DNA of 64,000 nt from G963668605 sp963668605 (GCA_963668605.1 OY764903.1:806001-870000), one strand, 5' to 3'; shown: positions 37,227 through 46,949, counted from the stretch's first letter. Notes: a model not told the origin generated them from the letters alone. Numbers and translations are program-made.

Positions 37227-38168
37227 CTAGAACAGAAAGGTCGAAATCAATGAAAGGGCTCCGAGGATGAACGCAACCGCCAGCAATTCCGGAACCCTGA
37301 AGAGCCGAATCTTCGCGTTCGTGGTCTCCACCAGGACGATGAGCGAGGCAAGGAGCACTAACTTGAGTAGGTAAGAGCCGCAGCCAATGGCGATGCTAAT
37401 AGGCGTTAATTCTGTACTCAACCCGAAAGGGTAGAAAGTGTTGATCAGCAGCGTCATTAAAATAAGCTGCTTGATGGAGGCGCCCCATTCGATCAAAGCC
37501 AGGTAAGGGCCGGAGTACTCAAGGATCATCGCCTCGTGGATCATCGTAAGTTCGAGGTGGGTGGCGGGGTTGTCTACTGGTATTCGCCCGGTTTCCGCAA
37601 TCAGCACGATGAACATTGCGGCAAAAGCGAGGATCTGCGATGGGGCTAGAAAACGCCAACTTTGCCCGATGGCTGAGCGCGCAACTTCGCTCAGATTTGT
37701 AGAGTTCGCGCTCAGCGCAACCGTGAAAATGGCCAGCATCATCGCCGGTTCGGCAAGAGCGGAAATCGTCATTTCGCGGCTGCTACCCAGCCCTCCGAAC
37801 GAAGTGCCTGTGTCAAGACCGCCAAGCGCCAGGAAAAATCGGCCAAGCCCGAGGAGGTAGACCACGGCCAAAACTCCACCGAAGAGACTGAGCGGCGCAT
37901 CGGCGGAGATCATCGGGATCATGAGACCTACCAGGATGGCGGTCGAAAAGACGACGATGGGCGCCGCACTGAAGATCCACGATGCGCTGTCGGGGATGAC
38001 CATCCCTTTTCGGAGCAGTTTGTAGAGATCGCGATAAGGCTGCAGGATCCCTGGACCCCGGCGCGTCTGAAAGCGAGCTTTGAGCGTCCGGATGATCCCG
38101 CTAATCAGCGGAGAAAGCAGCAAGACGAAAAGCAACTGAAGCGTAGTCGACAACAGGATCGAGGTCAT
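37227..38168 (-). CDS. hyfC: Ehr/hydrogenase-4-type membrane subunit HyfC-like (NuoH-like)
   Basis: 313 residues with about eight membrane helices. QTRRGPGILQPYRDLYKLLR and ETGRIPVDNPATHLELTMIH are the signature segments of NuoH/HycD/HyfC, the subunit that links the quinone or cofactor-binding peripheral arm to the membrane arm. The start at 38168 is fixed by a 4-nt ATGA overlap with the upstream stop codon; the frame is open 105 nt further upstream, but that portion reads antisense-like residues with no homology. Confidence 0.9.
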   Translation of the reverse strand: MTSILLSTTLQLLFVLLLSPLISGIIRTLKARFQTRRGPGILQPYRDLYKLLRKGMVIPDSASWIFSAAPIVVFSTAILVGLMIPMISADAPLSLFGGVLAVVYLLGLGRFFLALGGLDTGTSFGGLGSSREMTISALAEPAMMLAIFTVALSANSTNLSEVARSAIGQSWRFLAPSQILAFAAMFIVLIAETGRIPVDNPATHLELTMIHEAMILEYSGPYLALIEWGASIKQLILMTLLINTFYPFGLSTELTPISIAIGCGSYLLKLVLLASLIVLVETTNAKIRLFRVPELLAVAFILGALSLISTFLF

Positions 38169-40201
38169 GGGCGCACCCCGAACAAGAGGAGGATCACCAA
38201 TGTAATGAAGATGTAAGCGAGGTAGGCATGAATACTCCCCGCCTGGATCGCCCGCATCCGCGACGAAATCCAATACACCATTGATTGGGCAGGCTTGTAG
38301 AGCCTGTTTTCGAAAGTTGGCTCAATTTCGCTCTCAAAGTGGATGGCCTTGGGGAAGTAAGGGGAGACGTCAAACACAGCCTGGATCTCCCGCCGAGGCT
38401 TGTAAAGAGCGGCAAAAACCATGCGCAGCGGCTTCGAGAAGGCAGTCGCTGTGTACTCATTCTCCGGACCCAGACCAGGCAACCCGCAATCCCAGGTAGG
38501 GCCAACCCGCCGCAATGCGTACCGTCGAACGAAGAGCCACACCGGAATCGCCGCCAATGCGATCAGCATGGCTGCAATTGCCGCCGTTGAAACGCTGCCG
38601 CCATGAGGAACCCCGGATGAGATCACAAATCCATTGGCCAGCGTGAGATCACGTCCAATACTCGCACCTACGAGTTGGCCGGTGATTCCGTCGAACAAGG
38701 GCAGCAGCCACGAAGCTCCAATGCCCAAACCAATACATGCAGCAGCGAGAATCCCCATTCCGGCGATCATCGTGCCGGGCGACTCATGCGCGTTCTCAGC
38801 TTCCGGACTCCGGGGTAGCGCCAGGAAGGTGATTCCGAACGCTTTGACAAAACAGGCCGCAGCCAAGGCGCCGGTCAAGGCCAGGAGTGAGCCCGCGATC
38901 GGGAACATCAGGCCGACAAGACCGTTTGTAGTCCCAAAGCCGGCAAGCAGACTCTGGTAGGTGAGCCATTCGCTGACAAAGCCATTGAGGGGCGGCAATC
39001 CGGAGATTGCGATAGCCCCGATCAGGAAAGAGAAGGCGGTCCACGGCATGCGGCGGTTCAGCCCCCCGAGTTCTTCCATATTCCGTGTGTGTGTAGAATG
39101 CAGGACCGAACCCGCACAAAGAAAGAGAAGGCCCTTAAAGATGGCGTGATTGAACGTATGGAAAAGGCAGGCGATCACGGCCACAGCCGCAAGCCGGGGA
39201 TATCCTGCAGTTCGAAACATCATCGCGGCGCCGAGGCCCAGCATAATAATGCCAATGTTCTCGATGCTGTGGTAGGCCAATAGACGCTTCAGGTCGTGCT
39301 CCATGAGCGCGTAGAGAACCCCGAGGATCGCCGACGTCACCGCTACTACAATCACCACGATTCCCATCCAGTTCGGGACGACTCCCAGGAATTCGAGGAA
39401 AACCAAAACCATCCCGTAGATACCCGCTTTGATCACGATCCCGGAAAGCAGGGCGGACACATTGGATGGGGCCACGGGATGTGCGGCTGGAAGCCAGATG
39501 TGCACAGGGATTACGCCTGCTTTAATGCCGAACCCCAGGAGGAAGAATAGGAAAGCCGCAGTCTGGTGTTGCGGAGAGAGAAGCGGGGCAGCTTCCCGAA
39601 GTGCGGAAAAGTCTAAACTCTTGGCGTTGTGACCGAGCAGGGCGAATCCAAGCAGCAGGCAGCCCGCGTCGATGTGCGACATGATCAGGTAAAGCAACCC
39701 GGCGCTTCTGGTTTCCTCCGATGTGTGCTCAAACGTCACGAGAGCGTAGGAAGTAAGCGCCATCAGTTCCCAAGCGATCAAGAATAAGAAAGCGTTCGAC
39801 GCCGTAAAGATCACGGCCAGACTCAGTAAGAGGGCGTTGTAGAAAAAGGACAGCAGCCCGAGATTCGTTCCCTTTTCCATTGATGACAGATACCCGAGGG
39901 AGTAGACCGAGACGGCCGCGGTAAGCACTGAAAGCGCGATAGTGAAAAAGGCAGAAACAGGGTTTAGAGAAAAGGAGTAGGCGAAGAGCGGGACTCCGGA
40001 TGGAATCGACCACTCAACTGCTCCGCCAAGCAGCGCTGCGATTCCGGCGATGCCTTGGAGTACTGCGCCCAGCACTGCAAGCACGCAGCCGACGCGCCGC
40101 GCTTTGCCTGGGCTTGCTCGCAGCAGGAGGCCTGAGATCGATCCAAGAACGTAGGCGGCCAACCCACCAGCAAAGATCTCGCCTGTCGGGAATGAATTCA
40201 T
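38165..40201 (-). CDS. hyfB: Ehr/hydrogenase-4-type membrane subunit HyfB-like (NuoL-like)
   Basis: 678 residues, the first gene of the operon. An antiporter-like core of about 14 helices contains LLFGFGIKAGVIPVHIWLPAAHP style TM7/8 residues (here FLLGFGIKAGVIPVHIWLP), LLAYHSIENIGIIMLGLG and FNHAIFKGLLFLCAGSV. A C-terminal extension past about residue 560 (PTWDCGLPGLGPENEYTATA) is typical of HyfB rather than NuoL. It should conduct ions coupled to redox chemistry. The 295-nt region before it (40202-40496) shows no gene and no convincing promoter. Confidence 0.9.
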   Translation of the reverse strand: MNSFPTGEIFAGGLAAYVLGSISGLLLRASPGKARRVGCVLAVLGAVLQGIAGIAALLGGAVEWSIPSGVPLFAYSFSLNPVSAFFTIALSVLTAAVSVYSLGYLSSMEKGTNLGLLSFFYNALLLSLAVIFTASNAFLFLIAWELMALTSYALVTFEHTSEETRSAGLLYLIMSHIDAGCLLLGFALLGHNAKSLDFSALREAAPLLSPQHQTAAFLFFLLGFGIKAGVIPVHIWLPAAHPVAPSNVSALLSGIVIKAGIYGMVLVFLEFLGVVPNWMGIVVIVVAVTSAILGVLYALMEHDLKRLLAYHSIENIGIIMLGLGAAMMFRTAGYPRLAAVAVIACLFHTFNHAIFKGLLFLCAGSVLHSTHTRNMEELGGLNRRMPWTAFSFLIGAIAISGLPPLNGFVSEWLTYQSLLAGFGTTNGLVGLMFPIAGSLLALTGALAAACFVKAFGITFLALPRSPEAENAHESPGTMIAGMGILAAACIGLGIGASWLLPLFDGITGQLVGASIGRDLTLANGFVISSGVPHGGSVSTAAIAAMLIALAAIPVWLFVRRYALRRVGPTWDCGLPGLGPENEYTATAFSKPLRMVFAALYKPRREIQAVFDVSPYFPKAIHFESEIEPTFENRLYKPAQSMVYWISSRMRAIQAGSIHAYLAYIFITLVILLLFGVRP

Positions 40202-40496
40202 CTATTGCGGACGCCAATTCAGCACGAACGAAGATGGGCGCACAGTCTCCAGGATATTAGGATGCAACTGAGCTTCTATGTGCGATCGGTGGGTCAGTGG
40301 CGATAGAAACAGCGATGTAAAGATCCGGACCATCTTTCGACGTTGCCCGGCGCTGTTCCATGGGTTGCATTCCCGAAAAGACTTGCAGATAACCCAGGGG
40401 TTCACTACAGAAGGCTCATTTTTTGCGTTTGGTACAGCAAATTACTACCGTTTTCTATTATCTAACGTGGGCTCTCCATTGGCAAGGTCGAGCCAC

Positions 40497-40778
40497 CTAG
40501 GCGAGGTGTGCGCCCAGCTCAGAGGCGAACTGTTCCGGCGTGAGCGGCTCCCCGTCGTTGAGTCGTTGCAGAAGTTCGTCGATGCGAAGCTTTGCTTCGT
40601 CTTTGGTGAAATTCTTCAGAAATCCATCGAAGAAGTGGTCGCCGGTCATCGCCCGGTTGATCTCCGACTCCTTGTTATGGTCCTGCAGTTCGGTGAAATA
40701 AACCACCTTGTATCGCCCAGTGTAGGAGGTCTCGCGGTAAACCTCGAACATAGTTTTCTCAGATTCAAACGCACCCAT
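40497..40778 (-). CDS. Small hypothetical protein
   Basis: 93 residues, acidic to neutral, no signal peptide or membrane segment. The core (VYRETSYTGRYKVVYFTELQ, DGFLKNFTKDEAKLRIDELL) has strand-then-helix character and looks like a folded small domain. I do not recognise the family. ATG 40778 or the ATG at 40751 (MFEVYRET) could be the start; neither has a strong ribosome site. It lies upstream of the Ehr operon on the same strand with 295 nt between, so co-transcription is possible but not shown. Confidence 0.6.
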   Translation of the reverse strand: MGAFESEKTMFEVYRETSYTGRYKVVYFTELQDHNKESEINRAMTGDHFFDGFLKNFTKDEAKLRIDELLQRLNDGEPLTPEQFASELGAHLA

Positions 40779-40856
40779 TATGAGGATTACGGTAGCACAC
40801 TCGATCTGCTTCCAGTCGCAATCAGCGTAGTACTTAGCCGTGGTAGCGACGAGAGA

Positions 40857-43373
40857 CTAGCGTGCCGAGACTTCGTAGGGGTTGCTCGGGCGGCCGTCCA
40901 ACACGATGATCAGCGTATGCGTTCCCACCGGGACCGCGCCCACGCTGAAAAGGACCAGTTGGAACGGAGTGCTGCCGGAAACCTGCGTCACCTGACTGAC
41001 GCGTTGCTCGATGCCATTGATGTAGACTTGAACGCGGCTTGTCGCGATGCTTGCTCCGAGGTCGCCGAAGCCATTCAACAGCGCCGTCAGCACATCGCCG
41101 TTGCGGATGCCGCGCTGGGCATCCAGCGGGAAACTGCCGAGGGTCAGTGAGACGATGTTGCCAGCCGAAGAGTCGACCTGGATCACGATTGCGGCGCTAT
41201 CCGCGCCCGATTGCAGGCGCACAATTGCCGGTCCTGCCGGCAGGTTCGGCAGCGTGAATGCGATTTGTCCAGCCAATGCGGAGAAGTTGGACGCGGTGAC
41301 GCCGCCAACATTCAGCGTCAGACCGGCCGCAGCTTGCAGCGGTGTCAGATTCGGAACTTGCATCACGATGGTGCTGCCCGGAATCAGCCCGCCCGCAGCG
41401 GGATTCGCATTGGCGGCGTTCGGCGAGAGGTAGAAGCGCCGCGGATTCTGCGGCTGCACCTGTACCGCGAATGGTTGAGAGATCGCGCGCAGTCCGCTCA
41501 CCAGTGTGAGGTTGAGTGTGGAGGCCGCGGCTCCCGCCGCAATACTGACATTGGCCAGGACGCGGTTCGGACCCACCACCCAACTGCGTCTCACCACTAC
41601 GTCGCTTGTTCCGAAGCCCAGCGCGAGTGGACCATCCGTTAGCGCCGCGCCGTTGACAGTGATTTCCACCAGGCTCTCGCTGCCAGCCGGCAACGAATTC
41701 GGCGATACGCTGAGAGACGCTGTGTCGAACGCGCCGTCATACTGATAAACGGTAGGCGTCTGTGCCTGCAGGAACATCGACGTCTGGCCGTCCGCATTCA
41801 GCGCCGTCAACGTTGCTCTGTGTCCGGGCGCCGCGGGCGGAACGCCGACGAGTAGCCCCTGCGCAGTGGCTTCAATTAGAGTCGCTGCAGCGCCGTCGAA
41901 CAGGATTTTTGTCTCGGCGCTGAGATTTGTTCCCGTTACAAGCACATGGCCGCTACCGTCCGGAGCGGCAGACACCGACGTGATCGTGGGTGGCTGACGC
42001 TGCACCGCGCTAAAGCCGCCCGGCAGCACGTAGATGTCGTTGTTCAGCGAAAAAACCAAATGGCGTGGTCCGTCGGGTGGGGCGGGGAACTGTTGTTGAA
42101 AGTCGATCAGGATGTAGTCGGCCGTGTAGGCGCGCGGGCTGTTCGGCAATACGCTCGCCGCGCCGCCTAGTACACTTACGCTCAAGCCCGGCGCCGGAGC
42201 GCCGTTGGCCACCAGCCCCGAACCAGCCGCCGCGACCAGTTGCCGCCCTCCATTGAAGTTGACGTAAGCCGGTTTTACGGCGAAACTACCAGGATATCCG
42301 AAGGCCTGCACCGAATGAACCGCAGGGCGCTGTATGCGTTGCACATTAAAGTTGACGCCTTCGAGCGTCTGACCGGCGCCGACCGGAAGTAGGGCCGCCA
42401 ACTGCCAATCTTTCAGTCCTGGATAAAAGAGAGTCTCGAAGCTGCCCGACGAGGCTATCGAGCGCCCGTCCGCATCCGTCGGCGGAATAATGTTCGCCGG
42501 GCTAACTTCCGCGGGCAGTGCAGGCGGAAGCGGGTGCGCATAGACATAGTAACTGCCGGCCGGAATGCCCTCAATGCGGTATGTGCCGTCTGGCGCGCTC
42601 AGTGCGCTCACCGCCGCGCCGTTCGGTGAAATGGCTACTACCGACGCCAATCCCAAGCCCGAACCGCTTGCCGCTACGCGCCCCGCAATCGTTCCTGTAT
42701 TGGCCTTGAACGAACCAGTGGGGTAGAGCAGTGAAAGGCCCGCTATGTCGTCGGCCGCGAGAGGGCGCGCTTTCGAGGTCGCTCGTGTAATCTCGGTCGA
42801 CATAGTCGCTGCGGTGAGCGTGTGCTGTAATCCGATGGCGTGCCCGAGTTCATGCACCGCCGTCATGAAAAAGGCATCACTGTAACTCGGCCGCTGGGTC
42901 AAATCCTGATTGAACGTCACCACCGAACGCGTAATCGGTACGAACAGGCCGCTCCCGAAGCCGGACAGCGTGCCGCGCTTGGTAGGACCGCCCAGTGCGA
43001 TGATGCCTGGGGCCATTTCATCGAAAATCACATCGATGCCCGGCGAACTTTGCGGTAATTCAGCCGGAGCCGTTCCGCCATAGGCGATGCGCAGGTCCGA
43101 GCTTTCGACGTCGTTCCAGACCTTGGCGGCGGCCCGGATTTGGCTCGACAGTGAGTTCAAAGAATCAGTCGAAGCGAGCTGCGCCGGACCCTGTTCAGGC
43201 AGAAAGAAAAGCACGGTCTTGTTGGGCAGGCTATTCAGATCGAATTTCTCATAGACCGCTGTGTACGGGCCAGTGCGTGTATTGTAATGGACAAAATGAT
43301 AGTACGCGGATGCACCACCGGCCAGCAGGAACGACCCTGCGGCCAGCGCGGTGATTCTGCACGCGATCCGCAT
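40857..43373 (-). CDS. Secreted matrixin-type metalloprotease with Ig-like domains
   Basis: 838 residues from ATG 43373; an in-frame TTG 6 nt upstream is less likely. A signal peptide (about 1-23) precedes a matrixin/M10-like domain with the zinc motif HELGHAIGLQH (174-184) and a Met-turn near M191. A carboxypeptidase regulatory-like segment (about 226-330; YRIEGIPAGSYYVYAHPLPP) and several IPT/TIG-like Ig modules (for example VLVTGTNLSAETKILFDG) follow to the C-terminus. It probably cleaves protein or binds surfaces outside the cell. The start lies 2 nt after the stop codon of the small exported protein upstream, so the pair is co-translated. Confidence 0.85.
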   Translation of the reverse strand: MRIACRITALAAGSFLLAGGASAYYHFVHYNTRTGPYTAVYEKFDLNSLPNKTVLFFLPEQGPAQLASTDSLNSLSSQIRAAAKVWNDVESSDLRIAYGGTAPAELPQSSPGIDVIFDEMAPGIIALGGPTKRGTLSGFGSGLFVPITRSVVTFNQDLTQRPSYSDAFFMTAVHELGHAIGLQHTLTAATMSTEITRATSKARPLAADDIAGLSLLYPTGSFKANTGTIAGRVAASGSGLGLASVVAISPNGAAVSALSAPDGTYRIEGIPAGSYYVYAHPLPPALPAEVSPANIIPPTDADGRSIASSGSFETLFYPGLKDWQLAALLPVGAGQTLEGVNFNVQRIQRPAVHSVQAFGYPGSFAVKPAYVNFNGGRQLVAAAGSGLVANGAPAPGLSVSVLGGAASVLPNSPRAYTADYILIDFQQQFPAPPDGPRHLVFSLNNDIYVLPGGFSAVQRQPPTITSVSAAPDGSGHVLVTGTNLSAETKILFDGAAATLIEATAQGLLVGVPPAAPGHRATLTALNADGQTSMFLQAQTPTVYQYDGAFDTASLSVSPNSLPAGSESLVEITVNGAALTDGPLALGFGTSDVVVRRSWVVGPNRVLANVSIAAGAAASTLNLTLVSGLRAISQPFAVQVQPQNPRRFYLSPNAANANPAAGGLIPGSTIVMQVPNLTPLQAAAGLTLNVGGVTASNFSALAGQIAFTLPNLPAGPAIVRLQSGADSAAIVIQVDSSAGNIVSLTLGSFPLDAQRGIRNGDVLTALLNGFGDLGASIATSRVQVYINGIEQRVSQVTQVSGSTPFQLVLFSVGAVPVGTHTLIIVLDGRPSNPYEVSAR

Positions 43374-43375
43374 GT

Positions 43376-43924
43376 TCAACGCGTGCCTCCGCTCGCCAGC
43401 GACCGGGAGATCTTCTGACTCATTTCACGCAGCGGTATGGAGACTGCCGCATCGCTCACCGGCAATCTGGTGGTGGCGTCCAGCATCACCTCGCCGCTGG
43501 CCGGCCGCATCACCAACATTTGTCCCTGCAGGCTCTTGACGTCGAAAACGCCCTGCGACAGTCCAATGATCTGCGTGATACCGGACTTGCCCGTCCAAAG
43601 GAAAAACAGGTATTCAGAGCCTAGCTCCAGCGCCGGTGCGCCCGAAAAGTTCTGCTCCATCCCGTTTGCCTTGCCGCCGGGCGTGGCGACTTCCACTATG
43701 GAAGCAGGAGCGCCCTTCCAGCGTTCGAGCACCTGAACGCGCGAGTAGGTGTAGATCATGGGACCGCGGTAGGCGCTGCGGGCACTGAGCACTTTGCCGC
43801 GAACGATCGCCGTGGACTTGGCGATCATCTCGTCGGTGCTCAGGCGCTCGAGCGTAGCGGCCTGTCCGGTCAGGCACAAGGCCAGCACACTACAAAGCGC
43901 GGTCGAAATGGCGAGCCGAGTCAC
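43376..43924 (-). CDS. Small exported protein paired with the matrixin protease
   Basis: 182 residues from GTG 43924, which gives a good signal peptide (TRLAISTALCSVLALCLTG); the frame is open to GTG 44017 and another GTG at 43963, so the start is uncertain. The mature part has strand-rich segments (AIVRGKVLSARSAYRGP, VQVLERWKGAPASIVEVATP, EYLFFLWTGKSG). I recognise no catalytic motif. The immediate coupling with the protease gene suggests an inhibitor, chaperone or partner role, which is inference only. Confidence 0.65.
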   Translation of the reverse strand: MTRLAISTALCSVLALCLTGQAATLERLSTDEMIAKSTAIVRGKVLSARSAYRGPMIYTYSRVQVLERWKGAPASIVEVATPGGKANGMEQNFSGAPALELGSEYLFFLWTGKSGITQIIGLSQGVFDVKSLQGQMLVMRPASGEVMLDATTRLPVSDAAVSIPLREMSQKISRSLASGGTR

Positions 43925-44070
43925 GCCAGCTTTGTGAGCACGTTTATAACCACTAACACGCACTGAAAATAAATAACTTAGCGCTGCGCCGGACCCGGAA
44001 TTGTCGTTTCGAGACACGCAAGCGGGGCACTTTGGGACACACGCTGGCGGCGTGCGTCACAGTCGCGGCG

Positions 44071-45966
44071 TCAGCGGACGATGAGGACCGGGATATCCAC
44101 ATCATGACGTACCGCATTAATAGTTGTCCCGAAGATGAAGTCTTCAAATCCCTTATGCCCGTGGGCTCCCATAATCAGCAGGTCTGGCTGCAATTCTCGG
44201 GCGCACTTCACAATAGCTTGGCGTGGTCTTTCGCCGTGGATCACGATCTCCTCGACATCGATGCCCTGGCTGCGCACGGCACTCGCAATCCGGTTCATGT
44301 AGCTCTCACCAGCGCGCACTTCGGAGGTCGATGCCTGTTCGCCATACACAACGCTGGTGATGCCCTCCTCGACGTGCAGCAGGAAGAGCTTGGCGCCGTC
44401 CTGCCGCGCCATCGCCGCAGCATGGCCGATGGCCTCTCGGTCGATATCGGAATGGTCGAGCGTGACCAGAATTTTGGCGTACTTGCGCACTTCGACCGCC
44501 TCGTACTCCGGCGCCAGCATCCCGCTGGGTTTGTAGCGGTAGCGCTTAAGCCATCCCGGCAGTACAGGTTCCAGGGTGACCCAGGCGAGCAGTAACAGCA
44601 GCGCGAAGCTCAATGTGTATAGCGCGATGGAAACCGGAATGCGGTAGGCGCCGGCCATCGCTATCCAGTTCGAGAACGCGTCCACGAGCAGCCACACGTT
44701 GAGCGACACGATCACGATGGCTACCGCCCATGCCAGAATCCGGACCCAGCCCGCGTTTACAAAATCTCCCATGCGCTTTCGGTCGCTCGTGAAATTAATC
44801 AGCGGTATGACCGCGAAGGGAAGTTGCAAGCTGAGAATTATCTGACTTAATATGAGTAGCTTATATGTTCCTACCTCGCCAGATACATAAACTGTGATAG
44901 CGGCTGGAATTACGGCCGCCATGCGCGTGATGAAACGCCGCAACCAGGGGCGCATGCGGAAGTTGAGAAAGCCTTCCATGACCACTTGGCCGGCCATTGT
45001 GCCCGTCAAGGTGGAGGACTGCCCGGCGCAGAGCAATGCGATGGCGAACGAGACGCTTGCCACGCCGGTGCCGAGAAGCGGGGCCAGAAGAAGGTGCGCC
45101 TGGTCGATCTGCGTCACGACGATGCTGCGCGAAAAGAAGACCGTTGCTGCCATAATCAGGATCGCCGCGTTGATGAACAGCGCCCCATTCAACGCCACCA
45201 CGGTATCGATCAAATTGTAGCGGCAGGCGATGCGCTTGGCTTCGGTCGTCTCATCGACACGCCGCGTCTGAACCAGCGCCCCATGAAGGTATAGGTTATG
45301 CGGCATGACAGTCGCGCCGAGTATTCCGATGGCGGCGTAGAGACTCGCCCCATCGATGCGGGGAATCAAGCCTGTCGCCACCTCGAAGAAGTTGGGTTTT
45401 GCCAGCCAGATCTGGATGAAGAAGCAGCCGCCGATGATCGCGATCAACGTGAGAATCACTCCCTCGATCAGGCGGATGCCGAACTTCGTAAACCACAGAA
45501 TCAGAAGCGTGTCGGCCGCCGTGATGAGCACGCCGGCGAGGACGGGAATGCCAAACAGCAGGTGCAGTCCGATGGCCGCGCCGATCACCTCCGCCAGGTC
45601 GCATGCCGCGATCGCGATTTCGCAGAGCACCCAGAGCATGTGGCACACCGTGCGCGGGTACATCTCGCGGCACGCCTGCGCCAGATCGCGGCGGCTCACG
45701 ATGCCCAGCCGCGCGCTCAGCGTTTGCAGCAGGATGGCCATCAGATTGGACATCACGAGCACCCAAAGCAGCTTGTAGCCGAAACGCGCGCCGCCCTCGA
45801 GGTCGGTGGCCCAGTTGCCTGGGTCCATGTAGCCGACGCTGACGAGGTAGGCTGGCCCGGCGAAGGCAAACATGCGCCGCCAGATCGAGACTTGTGACGT
45901 CGTCACGCTGCTGTGGACTTCGGAGAGGGTAGGTTGACTACCGTGTGTATGACCGTAAGTCGGCAT
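44071..45966 (-). CDS. mntH: Nramp-family divalent metal transporter fused to a UspA domain
   Basis: 631 residues from ATG 45966, preceded by TTGGAGCG; a TTG 48 nt upstream is unlikely. The transporter part (about 25-490) has 11 helices, DPGN in helix 1 (48-51) and the MPHN motif in helix 6, the Mn2+/Fe2+-binding signature of Nramp proteins. The C-terminal part (about 495-631) is a universal-stress-protein domain with ILVTLDHSD and GAHGHKGFEDFIFGTT, the nucleotide-binding loop. It imports Mn2+ or related ions with protons, possibly controlled by ATP or another nucleotide through UspA. Downstream of rfbD by about 100 nt on the same strand. Confidence 0.9.
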   Translation of the reverse strand: MPTYGHTHGSQPTLSEVHSSVTTSQVSIWRRMFAFAGPAYLVSVGYMDPGNWATDLEGGARFGYKLLWVLVMSNLMAILLQTLSARLGIVSRRDLAQACREMYPRTVCHMLWVLCEIAIAACDLAEVIGAAIGLHLLFGIPVLAGVLITAADTLLILWFTKFGIRLIEGVILTLIAIIGGCFFIQIWLAKPNFFEVATGLIPRIDGASLYAAIGILGATVMPHNLYLHGALVQTRRVDETTEAKRIACRYNLIDTVVALNGALFINAAILIMAATVFFSRSIVVTQIDQAHLLLAPLLGTGVASVSFAIALLCAGQSSTLTGTMAGQVVMEGFLNFRMRPWLRRFITRMAAVIPAAITVYVSGEVGTYKLLILSQIILSLQLPFAVIPLINFTSDRKRMGDFVNAGWVRILAWAVAIVIVSLNVWLLVDAFSNWIAMAGAYRIPVSIALYTLSFALLLLLAWVTLEPVLPGWLKRYRYKPSGMLAPEYEAVEVRKYAKILVTLDHSDIDREAIGHAAAMARQDGAKLFLLHVEEGITSVVYGEQASTSEVRAGESYMNRIASAVRSQGIDVEEIVIHGERPRQAIVKCARELQPDLLIMGAHGHKGFEDFIFGTTINAVRHDVDIPVLIVR

Positions 45967-46067
45967 AGCGCTCCAACGCTCCAGTCTGGCGCGGAAATCG
46001 AACGCGCCGATCAAGTCGAGTGTCGCGGCTGGCCGGGCGTTGGGCCTCGAGCCTTGCCGCAGGACAC

Positions 46068-46949
46068 CTATTCGGCGGCCGCGACTCGTGCCGCAAAGTA
46101 CAGCTTCAAGGCTTCATCGATCGCAGGCATCGGATCGAGCCCAATCGCTTCCATTTTGGCATTGCTGAGGGCGGAGTATTTCGGCCGCCGCGCGGCTGTT
46201 CTGTATTCCCGCTCGTTGGTGGCTTTCAAAACCGGTTTCTTTACGCCCGCCAAGGCGAAGATACGTTTGGCGTAATCGAACCAGGTGATCGCTGTGCCTC
46301 CGCCGACATGGAACGTGCCGCCGAGTCCGCGCTCGACGAGATCGGCTGAGCGAGCGGCGAGCAACGGTGCATAGGTGGGCGAGCCGATGTGGTCCTTGAC
46401 GACCCGGATCGGGCTGTTCTCGGCCGCGAGCCGTAGCATGAGTTCAACGAAGTTGCCGCGGTTGTTGAGTAGCCCACCCGGGCCGTAAACGCCCGAGGTA
46501 CGCACGATCAGAGGGTCATCCAGGTACGCCTTAGCATACAACTCCCCTGCCAGCTTCGAGACCGCATAGGCGCCGAGCGGATGCGTCGCGTCGTCTTCTC
46601 TGTAAGGTTCTCGGGCGAGCCCGTCGAAAACGTAATCCGTCGAGAAGTGCACGAAACGGGCGTCTGTCTGGCGGCAGGCCAGCGCCAGATTGCGAACGCC
46701 CAGTGCATTGACTGCGTATGCGTGGTCTGGCTCGGCCTCGGCCAAGTCGACCTGATTATAGGCGGCGGCGTTGAGCACAATGCCGGGATCGAACTCGGCG
46801 ATGCAGCGCTCGGTGCGAGCCGCGTTGGTGATGTCGAGCGAGTTTCGCCCCAAGGCCGTGACACGATAACCGCGCTCGGTAAACTCGCGCACCAGTTCAA
46901 CGCCGAGTTGGCCGGCGCTGCCCACAACGACCACAGACTTTCTGTTCAT
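46068..46949 (-). CDS. rfbD: dTDP-4-dehydrorhamnose reductase
   Basis: 293 residues, an extended short-chain dehydrogenase. The Rossmann motif GSAGQLG (10-16), FSTDYVFDG and the catalytic YAVSK are all present, and the length is normal for RmlD/RfbD. It reduces dTDP-4-dehydrorhamnose to dTDP-L-rhamnose with NAD(P)H for cell-surface polysaccharides. The other rml genes are not in the window. ATG 46949 is the first good start in frame. Confidence 0.9.
   Translation of the reverse strand: MNRKSVVVVGSAGQLGVELVREFTERGYRVTALGRNSLDITNAARTERCIAEFDPGIVLNAAAYNQVDLAEAEPDHAYAVNALGVRNLALACRQTDARFVHFSTDYVFDGLAREPYREDDATHPLGAYAVSKLAGELYAKAYLDDPLIVRTSGVYGPGGLLNNRGNFVELMLRLAAENSPIRVVKDHIGSPTYAPLLAARSADLVERGLGGTFHVGGGTAITWFDYAKRIFALAGVKKPVLKATNEREYRTAARRPKYSALSNAKMEAIGLDPMPAIDEALKLYFAARVAAAE

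Noticed and set aside
32582..40201. Ordinary complex I (Nuo) operon
   Set aside because: NuoE, F, G, I, J and K genes are absent, and HyfB, HyfE and the fused large and small subunits match the hydrogenase-4 layout instead.
40202..40405. 67-residue open frame upstream of the Ehr operon
   Set aside because: No ribosome site, no recognisable domain and unusual composition; the region is probably the operon's upstream control region.
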